From contig NC_002620.2 in NCBI RefSeq assembly GCF_000006685.1, positions 639,205 through 703,204 on the forward strand: a stretch of 64,000 nucleotides of DNA, in the 5' to 3' direction. Position numbers and translations under genes: made by a program. Below the pieces are notes generated by a model. That model searched no databases and had not been told where the DNA came from. It saw only the letters and a program-made list of their open reading frames with translations. The DNA is from Chlamydia muridarum str. Nigg (GTDB taxonomy: Bacteria > Chlamydiota > Chlamydiia > Chlamydiales > Chlamydiaceae). Shown here in pieces: positions 17,347 through 28,902 of the stretch. Within the stretch, counting starts at the first letter, position 1. Every line of letters starts with the position of its first letter.

Positions 17347-18714
17347 ATGTTAACTTGCAACGATTGCAGTACGTGGGAACAGTTCGTTAATTATATCAAG
17401 ACCCGCTGCTCCAAAACAGCTTTTGAAAACTGGATTGCTCCTATCCAAGTATTAGAAGAATCTCGAGAAAAAATTCGGTTAGAAATTCCGAATATATTTG
17501 TCCAAAGTTATCTGTTAGATAACTACAAAAAGGATCTTTGTTCTTTTGTGCCTCTTGATGCAGAAGGCAATCCTGCGTTGGAGTTTGTTGTTTCGGAGAT
17601 TAAGCGTTCTTCTCCCCAAATAGCCGCGTCTGTTACTAAGCCTGCCGTCGAAGTTTCAGAAGAAAATAAAGATTTTCAACTCAAACTTAATGGAGCTTAT
17701 CGCTTTGATAATTTCATTGAAGGTCCCTCCAATCAGTTTGTAAAATCTGCTGCCTTAGGGATTGCTGCTCGCCCAGGAAGATCTTACAACCCCTTATTTA
17801 TTCATGGCGGAGTGGGATTAGGTAAGACTCACCTACTTCATGCTGTTGGACATTATGTTCGCGAACACCATAAGAATCTCCGCATACACTGCATTACAAC
17901 AGAAGCTTTTATCAATGATTTAGTTCATCATTTGCGAGTTAAATCTATTGATAAGATGAAAAATTTTTATAGATCTTTAGATCTTCTCCTTGTCGATGAT
18001 ATTCAGTTCTTACAAAACCGACAAAATTTTGAAGAAGAGTTCTGTAACACTTTTGAAACTCTAATCCACCTGTCCAAACAGATTGTTGTAACTAGTGATA
18101 AACCCCCAGGCCAACTCAAATTGTCCGAACGGATTATTGCTAGAATGGAATGGGGGCTCGTTGCTCATGTTGGAGTTCCTGATTTAGAAACCCGTGTTGC
18201 TATTTTACAACATAAGGCTGAACAAAAAGGACTTAACATTCCTAACGAAATTGCTTTTTACATAGCAGACCACGTTTATGGAAACGTTCGTCAACTTGAA
18301 GGAGCGATTAATAAACTTACTGCATATTGTCTTTTATTTAATAAGCCTCTGACAGAAACCACTGTTCGGGATACTTTAAAGGAGCTTTTCCGTACCCCAT
18401 CTAAACAGAAAGTTTCTGTTGAGAGCATTTTAAAGAGTGTTGCTACAGTATTTCAGGTAAAAATTCAGGATCTTAAGGGAACTTCTAGAGCTAAAAATGT
18501 GCCTTTAGCTAGACAAGTTGCCATGTATCTGGCTAAAACTCTAATTACCGATTCTCTTGTTGCGATTGGTGCCGCTTTTGGAAAAACTCACTCAACAGTT
18601 CTTTATGCATGCAAGACAATCGAACAAAAAATAGAAAAAGACGCTCTGCTAAAAAATCAGATTAGCTTATGCAAGAATAATATAGCGATAGACTCACCAC
18701 AACACTTTGTGTAG
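17347..18714 (+). CDS. dnaA: Chromosomal replication initiator DnaA, second copy
   Basis: A 455-residue DnaA from ATG 17347; the frame extends upstream to a TTG at 17254 but without initiator features. Domain I (1-80), short linker, AAA+ domain III with Walker [10 protein letters not shown] (Lys160), Walker [10 protein letters not shown], and domain IV with the helix-turn-helix signature near 407-425. That signature reads [12 protein letters not shown], where most DnaA have FG-R-D-HSTV or FGGRDHTTV; the base-contacting Arg and Asp are Lys and Thr. Chlamydiae carry two dnaA genes; this corresponds to CT275 (dnaA_2). No cluster of DnaA boxes, dnaN or gyrB lies nearby, so the origin is not here. 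It may initiate, modulate or act as a transcription factor. Confidence 0.93.
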   Translation: MLTCNDCSTWEQFVNYIKTRCSKTAFENWIAPIQVLEESREKIRLEIPNIFVQSYLLDNYKKDLCSFVPLDAEGNPALEFVVSEIKRSSPQIAASVTKPAVEVSEENKDFQLKLNGAYRFDNFIEGPSNQFVKSAALGIAARPGRSYNPLFIHGGVGLGKTHLLHAVGHYVREHHKNLRIHCITTEAFINDLVHHLRVKSIDKMKNFYRSLDLLLVDDIQFLQNRQNFEEEFCNTFETLIHLSKQIVVTSDKPPGQLKLSERIIARMEWGLVAHVGVPDLETRVAILQHKAEQKGLNIPNEIAFYIADHVYGNVRQLEGAINKLTAYCLLFNKPLTETTVRDTLKELFRTPSKQKVSVESILKSVATVFQVKIQDLKGTSRAKNVPLARQVAMYLAKTLITDSLVAIGAAFGKTHSTVLYACKTIEQKIEKDALLKNQISLCKNNIAIDSPQHFV

Positions 18715-18764
18715 TCTTTTCGAGCTTTTTTATTTTACATCGACCGTCTTATGTGGGGAGAGAA

Positions 18765-19323
18765 ATGTTCAAGAGACCTACGAAAAATTTTTTTGATGGA
18801 GTCCAAACTTTGTATGAGGATAATGGCGCTAATTCCGCAGGTTATAGTGCTTATCCCCAACGAACAGAACGTTTAGAAAATCACCCCAACATTTTCGAAA
18901 CTGCTAAGCCAGCAGAAACACGCTTGCTATCTCAAGAAGAACATCCCCAATGGACTACTGATCAGCAAGAAGTGGCTATCATTCAAGAAAATGTTTTCCC
19001 AGAAGAACCAGAAACTACTTTAGGAGAGGGAGTCTCTTTTAAAGGAGAGCTGACTTTTGAACGATTACTCCGTATAGACGGGAATTTTGAAGGCATTCTT
19101 GTTTCTAAAGGGAAAATTATCGTGGGCCCTCGAGGATATGTGAAGGCTAATATTGATCTAGAAGAAGCTGTAATTGCTGGAGTCGTTGAAGGCAATATTA
19201 CAGTAACTGGGAAAGTATCTCTTCAAGGGAATGCGATGGTCACTGGCGATATTCAGGCGGGGAGCCTTTGTGTAGACGAAGGTGTGCGCTTGTGTGGCTA
19301 TGTTTCTATCCAGGGAGCTGTTC

Positions 19324-19352
<29 letters not shown>
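18765..19352 (+). CDS. bacA: Bactofilin
   Basis: A 195-residue protein from ATG 18765, chosen because GGGGAG lies 5 nt upstream; an in-frame GTG at 18753 would add four residues. Residues 1-85 are polar and disordered-looking. Residues 85-190 form the bactofilin beta-helix: repeating short strands with hydrophobic residues and Gly turns (GVSFKGELTFERLLRIDG, GNITVTGKVSLQGNAMVTG). Bactofilins polymerise without nucleotide. From memory, chlamydial BacA (CT276) forms rings and controls cell size. It follows dnaA by about 50 bp. Its 3' end overlaps the convergent ComF-like gene by 29 bp. Confidence 0.88.
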
Positions 19353-21496
<2,144 letters not shown>

Positions 21497-21497
21497 A

Positions 21498-22454
21498 ATG
21501 GCATCCAAGTCTCGTCATTATCTTAACCAGCCTTGGTACATTATCTTATTCATCTTTGTTCTTAGTCTGGTTGCTGGTACCCTTCTTTCTTCAGTTTCCT
21601 ATGTTCTATCTCCAATCCAAAAACAAGCTGCAGAATTTGATCGTAATCAGCAAATGTTGATGGCCGCACAAATTATTTCCTATGACAATAAATTCCAAAT
21701 ATATGCTGAAGGGGATTGGCAACCTGCTGTCTATAATACAAAAAAACAGATACTAGAAAAAAGCTCTTCCACTCCACCACAAGTGACTGTGGCGACTCTA
21801 TGCTCTTATTTTCAAAATTTTGTTAGAGTTTTGCTTACAGACTCCCAAGGGAATCTTTCTTCTTTTGAAGATCACAATCTTAACCTAGAAGAGTTCTTAT
21901 CCCACCCCACATCTTCAGTACAAGATCACTCTCTGCATGTAATTTATGCTATTCTAGCAAACGATGAATCCTCTAAAAAGTTATCATCCTCCCAAGTAGC
22001 AAAAAATCCGGTATCCATAGAGTCTATTATTCTTCCTATAAAAGGATTTGGTTTATGGGGACCAATCTATGGATTTCTTGCTTTAGAAAAGGACGGTAAT
22101 ACGGTTCTAGGGACATGCTGGTATCAACATGGTGAGACTCCAGGATTAGGAGCAAATATAACTAATCCCCAATGGCAACAAAATTTCAGAGGAAAAAAAG
22201 TATTTCTCGCTTCCTCTTCCGGAGAAACCGATTTTGCTAAAACAACTCTAGGACTAGAAGTTATAAAAGGATCTGTTTCTGCATTATTAGGGGACTCTCC
22301 CAAAGCTAATTCCGCTGTTGATGGAATTTCAGGAGCTACACTGACCTGTAATGGAGTTACTGAAGCTTTTGCTAATTCGCTAGCTCCTTACCGCCCCTTA
22401 TTGACTTTCTTCGCCAATCTTAACTCTAGTGGAGAATCTCATGACAACCAATAA
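21498..22454 (+). CDS. nqrC: Na+-translocating NADH:quinone reductase subunit C
   Basis: A 318-residue subunit starting at ATG 21498 (1 bp after the nqrB stop, with GGAGAG upstream); the upstream extension of the frame overlaps nqrB and is rejected. One N-terminal membrane helix ([18 protein letters not shown], about 13-30), then a periplasmic domain with the flavinylation motif DGISGATLT, where Thr281 should carry FMN by phosphoester bond. [12 protein letters not shown] and GETPGLGAN are further family landmarks. It is somewhat longer than the usual 255-270 residues because of an insert around 90-170. Flavinylation needs an ApbE transferase, not in this window. It overlaps nqrD by 14 bp. Corresponds to CT279. 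Confidence 0.95.
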   Translation: MASKSRHYLNQPWYIILFIFVLSLVAGTLLSSVSYVLSPIQKQAAEFDRNQQMLMAAQIISYDNKFQIYAEGDWQPAVYNTKKQILEKSSSTPPQVTVATLCSYFQNFVRVLLTDSQGNLSSFEDHNLNLEEFLSHPTSSVQDHSLHVIYAILANDESSKKLSSSQVAKNPVSIESIILPIKGFGLWGPIYGFLALEKDGNTVLGTCWYQHGETPGLGANITNPQWQQNFRGKKVFLASSSGETDFAKTTLGLEVIKGSVSALLGDSPKANSAVDGISGATLTCNGVTEAFANSLAPYRPLLTFFANLNSSGESHDNQ

Positions 22455-23082
22455 ATCCTCTTTAAGCTACTTTACTGATGCTTTGTGGATCAATAACCAG
22501 CCTCTCGTCGCTATTCTAGGGATCTGTTCAGCTCTTGCTGTTACCACCACAGTAACAACGGCTTTAACAATGGGATTAGCCGTTAGCTTTGTTACCGGAT
22601 TCGCTTCTTTTGTTGTATCTTTACTAAGAAAAATTACTCCAGAAAGCGTTCGAATGATCGCTCAGCTTATCATCATTAGCCTTTTTGTGATCCTTATCGA
22701 CCAATTTTTAAAAGCCTTTTTTTTCAATATTTCCAAAACGCTTTCTGTTTTTGTTGGTCTAATCATTACTAACTGTATTGTCATGGGACGAGCAGAAAGT
22801 ATGGCTAGACATATTTCTCCTATTCCTGCGTTTTTAGATGGTCTGGGATCGGGACTTGGATATGGGTGGGTTCTTGTTTGCATCAGTATCATTAGAGAGT
22901 TATTCGGGTTTGGAACCATTTTAGGCTTCCACATCATTCCTAAGATTTTTTATGCTTCAGCAGCTCACCCCGATGGATATGAAAACTTAGGGTTGATGGT
23001 TTTAGCTCCATCAGCATTTTTCCTATTAGGAATCATGGTTTGGCTGGTGAATATTGTTAGAGCTTCAAAGACAAAGAGGTAA
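22441..23082 (+). CDS. nqrD: Na+-translocating NADH:quinone reductase subunit D
   Basis: A 213-residue membrane protein with six hydrophobic helices, starting at ATG 22441 inside the end of nqrC with GGAG just upstream. Conserved segments include [34 protein letters not shown] with the half-channel Cys-Ile-Val, and [14 protein letters not shown]. NqrD and NqrE are inverted-topology paralogues that hold a 2Fe-2S cluster between them through cysteines in the membrane. Three bases separate it from nqrE. Corresponds to CT280. Confidence 0.95.
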   Translation: MTTNKSSLSYFTDALWINNQPLVAILGICSALAVTTTVTTALTMGLAVSFVTGFASFVVSLLRKITPESVRMIAQLIIISLFVILIDQFLKAFFFNISKTLSVFVGLIITNCIVMGRAESMARHISPIPAFLDGLGSGLGYGWVLVCISIIRELFGFGTILGFHIIPKIFYASAAHPDGYENLGLMVLAPSAFFLLGIMVWLVNIVRASKTKR

Positions 23083-23085
23083 CAT

Positions 23086-23820
23086 ATGTGGTTAGGAGAC
23101 TATTCTTTAATAAATCTCTTAGGCATCTTTTTGCAAGCCACCTTTATCCAAAATATTTTGCTTTCCACATTTTTAGGGATGTGCAGCTATTTAGCCTGTT
23201 CTTCTCGCTTGTCAACAGCCAACGGCTTAGGGATGTCTGTAGCTCTCGTACTTACCATTACAGGAAGTATTAACTGGTTGATCCACCATTTTGTCACAGG
23301 GCCTCATGCCTTATCCTGGCTATCTCCTGCATTAGCAAATATAGATCTCAGCTTTTTAGAATTGATTACATTTATTGTTGTTATCGCAGCATTCACACAA
23401 ATTTTAGAGCTCCTTCTGGAGCGATTTTCAAGAAACCTCTATTTAGCTTTAGGAATCTTTCTACCCCTTATTGCAGTAAACTGTGCTATTTTAGGCGGAG
23501 TATTATTTGGAATTACCCGAAACTATCCTTTTCTTCCTATGGTTGTATTTTCTTTAGGATCAGGATGTGGTTGGTGGTTAGCTATTGTTCTCTTTGCAAC
23601 CATTAGAGAAAAGTTAGCCTATTCCGATATCCCTCAACATTTACAAGGAATGGGGATCTCCTTCATTACAACAGGCCTTATAGCTATGGCATTCATGGGA
23701 TTAACAGGAATTGACATCTCAAAACCTACAGCTAAATCTGTAGTGATTTCAGACACTTCCACCAATAAATCAAAAACAACCTCCGCGCAAGAACGCCTCA
23801 GCTCAAACCACAAAGCTTAA
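23086..23820 (+). CDS. nqrE: Na+-translocating NADH:quinone reductase subunit E
   Basis: A 244-residue membrane protein, paralogue of NqrD with the opposite topology: FIQNILLSTFLGMCSYLACS, ILELLLERFSRNLY and LPLIAVNCAILGGVLF are family landmarks with the cluster-ligand cysteines. The canonical subunit is about 198 residues. Here a polar Ser/Thr/Lys-rich tail of about 35 residues follows the last helix, so the tail is extra. SD GAGG precedes the ATG. It ends the nqrBCDE unit and converges on gcsH with a 26-bp gap. Corresponds to CT281. Confidence 0.95.
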   Translation: MWLGDYSLINLLGIFLQATFIQNILLSTFLGMCSYLACSSRLSTANGLGMSVALVLTITGSINWLIHHFVTGPHALSWLSPALANIDLSFLELITFIVVIAAFTQILELLLERFSRNLYLALGIFLPLIAVNCAILGGVLFGITRNYPFLPMVVFSLGSGCGWWLAIVLFATIREKLAYSDIPQHLQGMGISFITTGLIAMAFMGLTGIDISKPTAKSVVISDTSTNKSKTTSAQERLSSNHKA

Positions 23821-23846
23821 ACTACAGGGCAAAGCGTAAACAAACC

Positions 23847-24200
23847 CTAAGGATCTAGGGAAAAGCGCTCTCCATCGAAATCTTCTGACAATTGCAGAAC
23901 AACGAACCAGCCCTCGGATTCTGCAGAATGATTAATTGGATGAGTATCGTCTTCAAGCGCAATATTAACTTCTATCACTTCTCCAGAAACAGGAGAAAGC
24001 ACTTCAATAGCAGATTTCGAAGACTCTAAAACACAAAGTTCTTCTCCTTCTTTAATAGAAGCTCCTAAAGAAGGCAGATCTATATGCAAAATATTCCCCA
24101 AATGCTCCTGCATCCGAGATGATAAACCAAGTCTCACAATTTGAGAATGAATAGGCTCTATCCATACATGGTAGTCGGAATAATATTTTTTACCTTTCAT
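23847..24200 (-). CDS. gcsH: Glycine cleavage system H-like lipoyl carrier protein
   Basis: A 117-residue lipoyl-domain protein from ATG 24200 (a TTG at 24221 would add seven residues). It has the hybrid motif with the lipoylated lysine Lys62 in ESSKSAIE, between GEELCVLES and [10 protein letters not shown], matching H protein. No P, T or L subunit gene of glycine cleavage is in the window; chlamydiae are thought to lack P and T, so the carrier may have another role such as lipoyl relay. lplA, the ligase that could load it, is 3.7 kb away on the same strand. It follows the PpiD-like gene by 26 bp. Corresponds to CT282. Confidence 0.88.
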   Translation of the reverse strand: MKGKKYYSDYHVWIEPIHSQIVRLGLSSRMQEHLGNILHIDLPSLGASIKEGEELCVLESSKSAIEVLSPVSGEVIEVNIALEDDTHPINHSAESEGWFVVLQLSEDFDGERFSLDP

Positions 24201-24226
24201 ACATGTCCCATTCAATTTCAATATTT

Positions 24227-26299
24227 CTAACTCTCGTTTTGGAAAAAAATCTCTGATAAATAAGGTCTTAAAAGCTCTTCATTCAAATGATTTTTTGCAA
24301 ACAGCAATTTGTCTAAACTTACCGGATAATCGCAATAAGTTTTTGAGATAAAGGTATAATAGAAAGGACCTTTATCCGAATCAAATAATACATCCGATAC
24401 TTGCCCTTCTTTCAAGGCCAGCATTTCTTCAAACTCTTGAGGGACTCCTTGATCTCCTCTAGAAAACGTCTTCACAGTTTTCTCCAATCCCCAGAACAGA
24501 TCTCCTTGAGAAAATCTTCCAGATTGAAGCGACTTAACAAATCTAATTAAACGTCTTTGATAGAGATCCTTGCCCTGACAATTAGGGAAAGCCTCTTGTA
24601 AATGAGCCAAGACCCTAGTAATGCGCTCTTCTGCTTTATAACGTTCTAGCAAAACTTTCTTCAGCCCCTTACGAACTACTTCCTTATAAGGCAATACCTC
24701 ATCCGTACCAGTACGATTTTTTACAATGATAGAATAAAAATATTCATCGTCCTGTGTATAGTAATCAACGGAATCTTGCTGCATCAAAACGTTAGCCAGA
24801 CGAACTCCATTTTGAATGCCAGGCAATAGATGATCTGGCCCTAAAGATAAGAAAAGCTCCTCTTCTTTTTGCTCTTGCTTAGCTAACTCAGACTGAATGA
24901 TTCCTAAATCAGCTCGAAGAATCGCCTTCCTTACATAAGAATGCGCTCTCTCTACGATTGCTGGTTTCAAATTCAAGACATCACGAAGAGAAGAACACGT
25001 CTCTAGTTCAGGAAACTCTAATAAAATTTCTTCGAAATTCTCGGGATTCTGATACCACTGGTATACCTGAGCCATAGGGATATATTTTTCAAGTTCCGAG
25101 AGTTTCACACGTCGATAACAAACAGAAAATCTCTTCCCTACCAAACACTCAGCTTTGCTTTTTACCTTTTCGATAGGAAGCAATTTCGTTTGAACGTCTA
25201 AGATATGACTCGAAGGCGCGGCTACTAAACTGAGATATGTCTCAAAAGCCTCTAAATCTTCTTTATCCTTAAAGACTAAAGTTTCTGGTAAATGAAACAT
25301 TTCTACAGAGACCGTATCTTTCCCCATAGAAAAGAATTTCTGTAAAGGATAGAAGTCAAAGGCAACAGCACCTTCCAATGCTAAAAGAGCTCTTTTATAT
25401 AACAAAATTTCTCGATACATACGGATAAACTCTGCTTCTTCAACTCCCATAAAAGAGTAAAAAGAAGAAACTAGCTGATCTAATGTCAGATTAAACTCCG
25501 CATGCCTACTGAGTCTCAAGAAAGCCTGTTGTGCTTTATCATAGAAATCCTGCTGAGCTTCTTTCAAAGATGGCATTGCGATGTTCTTTTTCTGCTCATC
25601 TATGAAACGTAACACCGCTTCTGTTACTGCAGAAACATACCTATCTCCAAACCAATCTTTAATATTACGATATCCAAACAAACGCAAGTCCCGGCCTTGC
25701 GCCAAAGAGCCGTCTACCGGAAGATTAAACATCTGGCGACGATATTCTAACATTTGTCTAAGGACATAATGAGGGAATTTTTTTTCTTCTAAGAATAACC
25801 TTACTCTAGCAGCAAACCCTTCCGGAGAAACTGGGTTTTCTAATTGTTGGAATATATGAAAAGCATCTCGTAATTGAGGAGCGGAGGATTTCCAAACTTC
25901 TTCAGAAGAAATAAAAGGAGCATCAAAACGCCGATACCCCTCATAGCTCCGTTCCTTATCGAAAGCAGGGAACCCTGACTTGTACACACTAAGAAATAAT
26001 TTCTCTCCTAATTTATTCGTTAAGAAACGCTCCGTTAATACCCCTTCATTAAGAAAATTCCATTCTTTGGGATTACCAGTAAAAGGATAAGCTTCGTTAG
26101 ATAAAAACCGTTTTAAAAGAAAAAATTCTTTTTCAGAGTATTTTCTACCCGATGGAGTTTTATAAACGGTTTTGTTAGACCCGAATTTTTGCGTTTTTTT
26201 AAAGGTCTGACCAATACCTACGCCAACTCCAGATAAACAAACGCCAGCGATAACTAATCCGATAAATTTCTTTTGATGTTTGTTAAAAAACGCTAACAA
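24227..26299 (-). CDS. Membrane-anchored PpiD/SurA-like periplasmic protein (CT283-like)
   Basis: A 690-residue protein with an N-terminal signal anchor ([21 protein letters not shown], residues 11-31) and a large, mostly helical periplasmic part. The topology (cytoplasmic tip, one helix, long periplasmic chain) is that of PpiD. Near the C-terminus a segment resembles the end of a parvulin domain: [11 protein letters not shown], then [21 protein letters not shown] and FYYTFISK, as in the GDLGW...FEEAAFALKPGEVSDPV pattern of parvulins. The first half of the parvulin core is not clear, so catalysis is doubtful. It may be a chaperone for outer-membrane or secreted proteins. It is usually listed as hypothetical. 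gcsH follows after 26 bp. Confidence 0.65.
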   Translation of the reverse strand: MLAFFNKHQKKFIGLVIAGVCLSGVGVGIGQTFKKTQKFGSNKTVYKTPSGRKYSEKEFFLLKRFLSNEAYPFTGNPKEWNFLNEGVLTERFLTNKLGEKLFLSVYKSGFPAFDKERSYEGYRRFDAPFISSEEVWKSSAPQLRDAFHIFQQLENPVSPEGFAARVRLFLEEKKFPHYVLRQMLEYRRQMFNLPVDGSLAQGRDLRLFGYRNIKDWFGDRYVSAVTEAVLRFIDEQKKNIAMPSLKEAQQDFYDKAQQAFLRLSRHAEFNLTLDQLVSSFYSFMGVEEAEFIRMYREILLYKRALLALEGAVAFDFYPLQKFFSMGKDTVSVEMFHLPETLVFKDKEDLEAFETYLSLVAAPSSHILDVQTKLLPIEKVKSKAECLVGKRFSVCYRRVKLSELEKYIPMAQVYQWYQNPENFEEILLEFPELETCSSLRDVLNLKPAIVERAHSYVRKAILRADLGIIQSELAKQEQKEEELFLSLGPDHLLPGIQNGVRLANVLMQQDSVDYYTQDDEYFYSIIVKNRTGTDEVLPYKEVVRKGLKKVLLERYKAEERITRVLAHLQEAFPNCQGKDLYQRRLIRFVKSLQSGRFSQGDLFWGLEKTVKTFSRGDQGVPQEFEEMLALKEGQVSDVLFDSDKGPFYYTFISKTYCDYPVSLDKLLFAKNHLNEELLRPYLSEIFFQNES

Positions 26300-26438
26300 G
26301 AGGCCCTTCTTTTTTGAGAAAATTTATTAAGAAAAAAGGAAATCTACTCTTATAGGATTCCTTAATGGGGAAGGAGTTTTCCCCAGAATGCCTCATGGTA
26401 CTTATTACGAAAGATTTTATCAAGTCCTCCTAGACTCA

Positions 26439-26488
26439 AAAGGATCCCTTCGGGAAGGCTGTATAAATGCCTTTCCCTAGGGATCCTG
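26439..26488 (-). terminator. Long hairpin after the PLD-like gene
   Basis: Two arms of about 21 nt (AGGATCCCTTCGGGAAGGC and GCCTTTCCCTAGGGATCCT) pair with a few mismatches around a 9-nt loop, 11 bp after the stop of the minus-strand PLD-like gene. There is no T-run after it, so it may stabilise the 3' end or terminate with help. Confidence 0.55.
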
Positions 26489-26498
26489 TGAGACTAAA

Positions 26499-27923
26499 TT
26501 AGGCTGGCATGTATTTATTTTCCAAATATCCTAAACAATAATTCATAGGATCAAAATACCAATTAATAATCTCATCGTAGGTCGCTCTTTTAGAAAGAGT
26601 TAAATCTTTTTCAAATACAACCTGAGCCTTAGCTACAGCCTCTTCAGACTCAATAACAACGATGCATTCATAATCGCACACATCACTCTTCTTTCCAAAA
26701 TTATAACTACCTATAACTAGAACGCGATTATCTACAAGCATGCATTTTTTATGTAATTGAGTATTGGTTATATAAAACTCATGAACTGAGAACTTTTTAG
26801 TAGCATGACTGGGGGAAAAGAGAAATCTTTTCCATAAAGCAGGCCTATCCCCAAAAGTCAGTGGGAAATAGTTAATTCGGTTCCCCCAAGCATATGTTTT
26901 AGTAATTGACGGGCTCCGATCTGTTCTTCCATTGGTTATTACCCCAATATCCACACCTCTACCCCAACAGGCCGTCATTAAGCTATTGTATATTTTCTCT
27001 ACAGGAATAAAATACATCTGCGCTATCCGGATTGAATGTTCGGCTTGATCAATCAACCGAACATATTCCTGGGTAATCGCATTACTTGGTTCATCCGGCC
27101 CTGAAAAAATACAGCGAATCTTGTCTAAAGGAACAGAAACCGCACAAGAACTTGTTTCTATCTCTGGACAGAAAGACTGTCTTGCTCTTTCCACAGAAAG
27201 ATTAATAGGATCTATTCCTCTGAAATCATCTAATTTTTTGTTAAACCAGAATTTTTTAGTGAAATTTTCCCATAAAGCATAATGAGCACAAAACTCTTTT
27301 CGAAGCAATGCACCTAATTCTTCTGAAACAATCGTGACATCTTGGTCTCGAAGAGCAGTAGGCCGAAGCACTCCCCCTATCATAGCACGAGGAGAATCAG
27401 AAATTCCAAGATCAACATCCCCTTTAGAGCACATGAGATCTTCTAAATTCGTGCCCCCAATAAAAACATACTTCCCATCAACGATAGAAAGCTTAATGTG
27501 CGTCTCAATCACATTAGGAGCAAAAAGATTACAATAAGGGGGGCAGTCAGAAAATAGGTAAAAGAATCGATCTCTTCGTTTCTCATGAAGAGCTTTCAAA
27601 TTTTTCCGATCATGCTCATCAATGAGTGTAGGCTGAATCAGCATGTACCCTACAAGCTCAGGAGATTCTTCCATACGCTGATCCAAATGCTGAAGGATAG
27701 TAGATAAAATTTCTCCTCCAGTCATACAAGGGCATAATTCTACAGTGTATCTAGCATTGTCAATAGCAGCTAATAGGCTTTCATACATTTCATAGCCGTT
27801 ATCATGAATAAGCACTTTAGCTGCTTTGTTCTTATCAGGAATAGCTATTGTGTGCGCGAAACCATTAGACGCCACAACACAGGCTAAAAACAAAAAAATT
27901 TTTTGTAACAATTTTACCTTCAT
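26499..27923 (-). CDS. Secreted phospholipase D-family protein
   Basis: A 474-residue protein with a signal peptide (MKVKLLQKIFLFLACVVASNGFA, cleavage near 23-25) and two intact HKD motifs: His142-Lys144-Asp149 (HIKLSIVD) and His391-Lys393-Asp398 (HKKCMLVD), each followed by the GG/GS-x-N element. Two HKD motifs make one active site, so hydrolysis or transfer on phosphodiesters (phospholipid, cardiolipin, or nucleic acid) is likely. It lies outside the plasticity zone, where chlamydial PLD-like genes cluster, and corresponds to CT284. The gene follows lplA by 4 bp. A long hairpin lies right after the stop. Confidence 0.9.
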   Translation of the reverse strand: MKVKLLQKIFLFLACVVASNGFAHTIAIPDKNKAAKVLIHDNGYEMYESLLAAIDNARYTVELCPCMTGGEILSTILQHLDQRMEESPELVGYMLIQPTLIDEHDRKNLKALHEKRRDRFFYLFSDCPPYCNLFAPNVIETHIKLSIVDGKYVFIGGTNLEDLMCSKGDVDLGISDSPRAMIGGVLRPTALRDQDVTIVSEELGALLRKEFCAHYALWENFTKKFWFNKKLDDFRGIDPINLSVERARQSFCPEIETSSCAVSVPLDKIRCIFSGPDEPSNAITQEYVRLIDQAEHSIRIAQMYFIPVEKIYNSLMTACWGRGVDIGVITNGRTDRSPSITKTYAWGNRINYFPLTFGDRPALWKRFLFSPSHATKKFSVHEFYITNTQLHKKCMLVDNRVLVIGSYNFGKKSDVCDYECIVVIESEEAVAKAQVVFEKDLTLSKRATYDEIINWYFDPMNYCLGYLENKYMPA

Positions 27924-27927
27924 CCCA

Positions 27928-28647
27928 CTAAATCCCTTCCTGCATAAAAATTCGCATCAAGGAGTCCTTAACCTCTCCTCTGACTTCTTTTAATACAGAT
28001 GCAGAAGCCTCTATCCCTAATGGGAAGAAAGCTTGTTTCTCTATTTCTGGTCCGATTTTATCTAAGAGCTGCGGCAATAAAATTTTTCGATAAAAACTAA
28101 GAGAGTTTCCAGATAAAAAGATAGAACCCTGATGTAAAAATCCCTGCTTTACGGACCTTTGAGCCGCTCCCCCCACTTTTTTATCCCCTACGAGAACATC
28201 GTATTTAGAAGTTTTTGCTACACAAAAGTTAGCGGACTCTACTCGTTCAGTTGATATTTCGTTGGAAGATAATGCACCTTCTAACCTAAACAATTTATTA
28301 ACAACTTTGAGGACAAAACGGTTTACCACATGATAATTTGCTAAAACAGAGTCTTGATAAGAGGGATTTTCTGACGATACGAGTAAAGAAAATGCATAAT
28401 CCCCATTATGGAAGGTGATCCCCCCTCCTGTAGGACGACTTGCAGCGCTTACTCCCAAAGACTCCCAATTAGCCAAAAAAAATCTTTCAGGCTTGATAAA
28501 GCACCCGTAGGTCACAGGAAAAAGACCTTCCCACTCATACAAATGAAGAATCATCTCCCCCGCTTTTAAAGAATCTAGGAGCAAACGATCCTTCTTCATA
28601 AGCTCTCTAGGAGTCCCTCTAATAGAATCAATGATACGAATTCTCAT
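27928..28647 (-). CDS. lplA: Lipoate-protein ligase A-like protein
   Basis: A 239-residue member of the LplA/LipB fold. Motifs: SRPTGGGITFHNGDYAFSLLVS (substrate loop, residues about 69-90), KYDVLVGDKKVGGAAQR with the acyl-binding lysine, and GFLHQGSIFL. It activates lipoate and attaches it to lipoyl domains; likely targets are 2-oxoacid dehydrogenase E2 subunits and the H-like protein at 23.8 kb. Chlamydiae scavenge lipoate, so this is expected. No large C-terminal accessory domain is present. Upstream lies an 8-bp inverted repeat (28674-28681 / 28700-28707). Corresponds to CT285 (lplA_1). Confidence 0.9.
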   Translation of the reverse strand: MRIRIIDSIRGTPRELMKKDRLLLDSLKAGEMILHLYEWEGLFPVTYGCFIKPERFFLANWESLGVSAASRPTGGGITFHNGDYAFSLLVSSENPSYQDSVLANYHVVNRFVLKVVNKLFRLEGALSSNEISTERVESANFCVAKTSKYDVLVGDKKVGGAAQRSVKQGFLHQGSIFLSGNSLSFYRKILLPQLLDKIGPEIEKQAFFPLGIEASASVLKEVRGEVKDSLMRIFMQEGI

Positions 28648-28673
28648 TATGCAATAAATATCTATAATCTCTG

Positions 28674-28707
28674 ATAAACAAACCGAGAACAGTCTACTCT
28701 TGTTTAT
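28674..28707. repeat. 8-bp inverted repeat upstream of lplA
   Basis: ATAAACAA at 28674-28681 and TTGTTTAT at 28700-28707 form a perfect inverted repeat with an 18-bp spacer, in the promoter-proximal region of lplA. It could be an operator or chance in AT-rich DNA. Confidence 0.3.
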
Positions 28708-28837
28708 TTCAGAAATATATTACATCAGAATCGTGATCTAATAAATAGATAATACTAGTCCCCTAGCAAAGATACCCAAACATCAAAAAAAATTTATTAC
28801 AAAAAAACGCTACGCCACACCCCCTCTTTACGAAAAG

Positions 28838-28866
28838 TTGCATCATTATCATAAATGTCGTATATG
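28838..28866 (+). promoter_or_regulatory. Candidate promoter of clpC
   Basis: TTGCAT (28838-28843), 17-bp spacer, TATATG (28861-28866). It lies downstream of the first in-frame ATG (28855), which supports the ATG at 28903 as the real start. No CIRCE (HrcA) element is visible nearby. Confidence 0.4.
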
Positions 28867-28902
28867 CTGAAGAGTATTCCACCTCGCCATATTCAGGTTT
28901 TT

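Noticed and set aside
23845..23860. Hairpin CCCTA/TAGGG between nqrE and gcsH as terminator
   Set aside because: Only five base pairs and no T-run; too weak to call.
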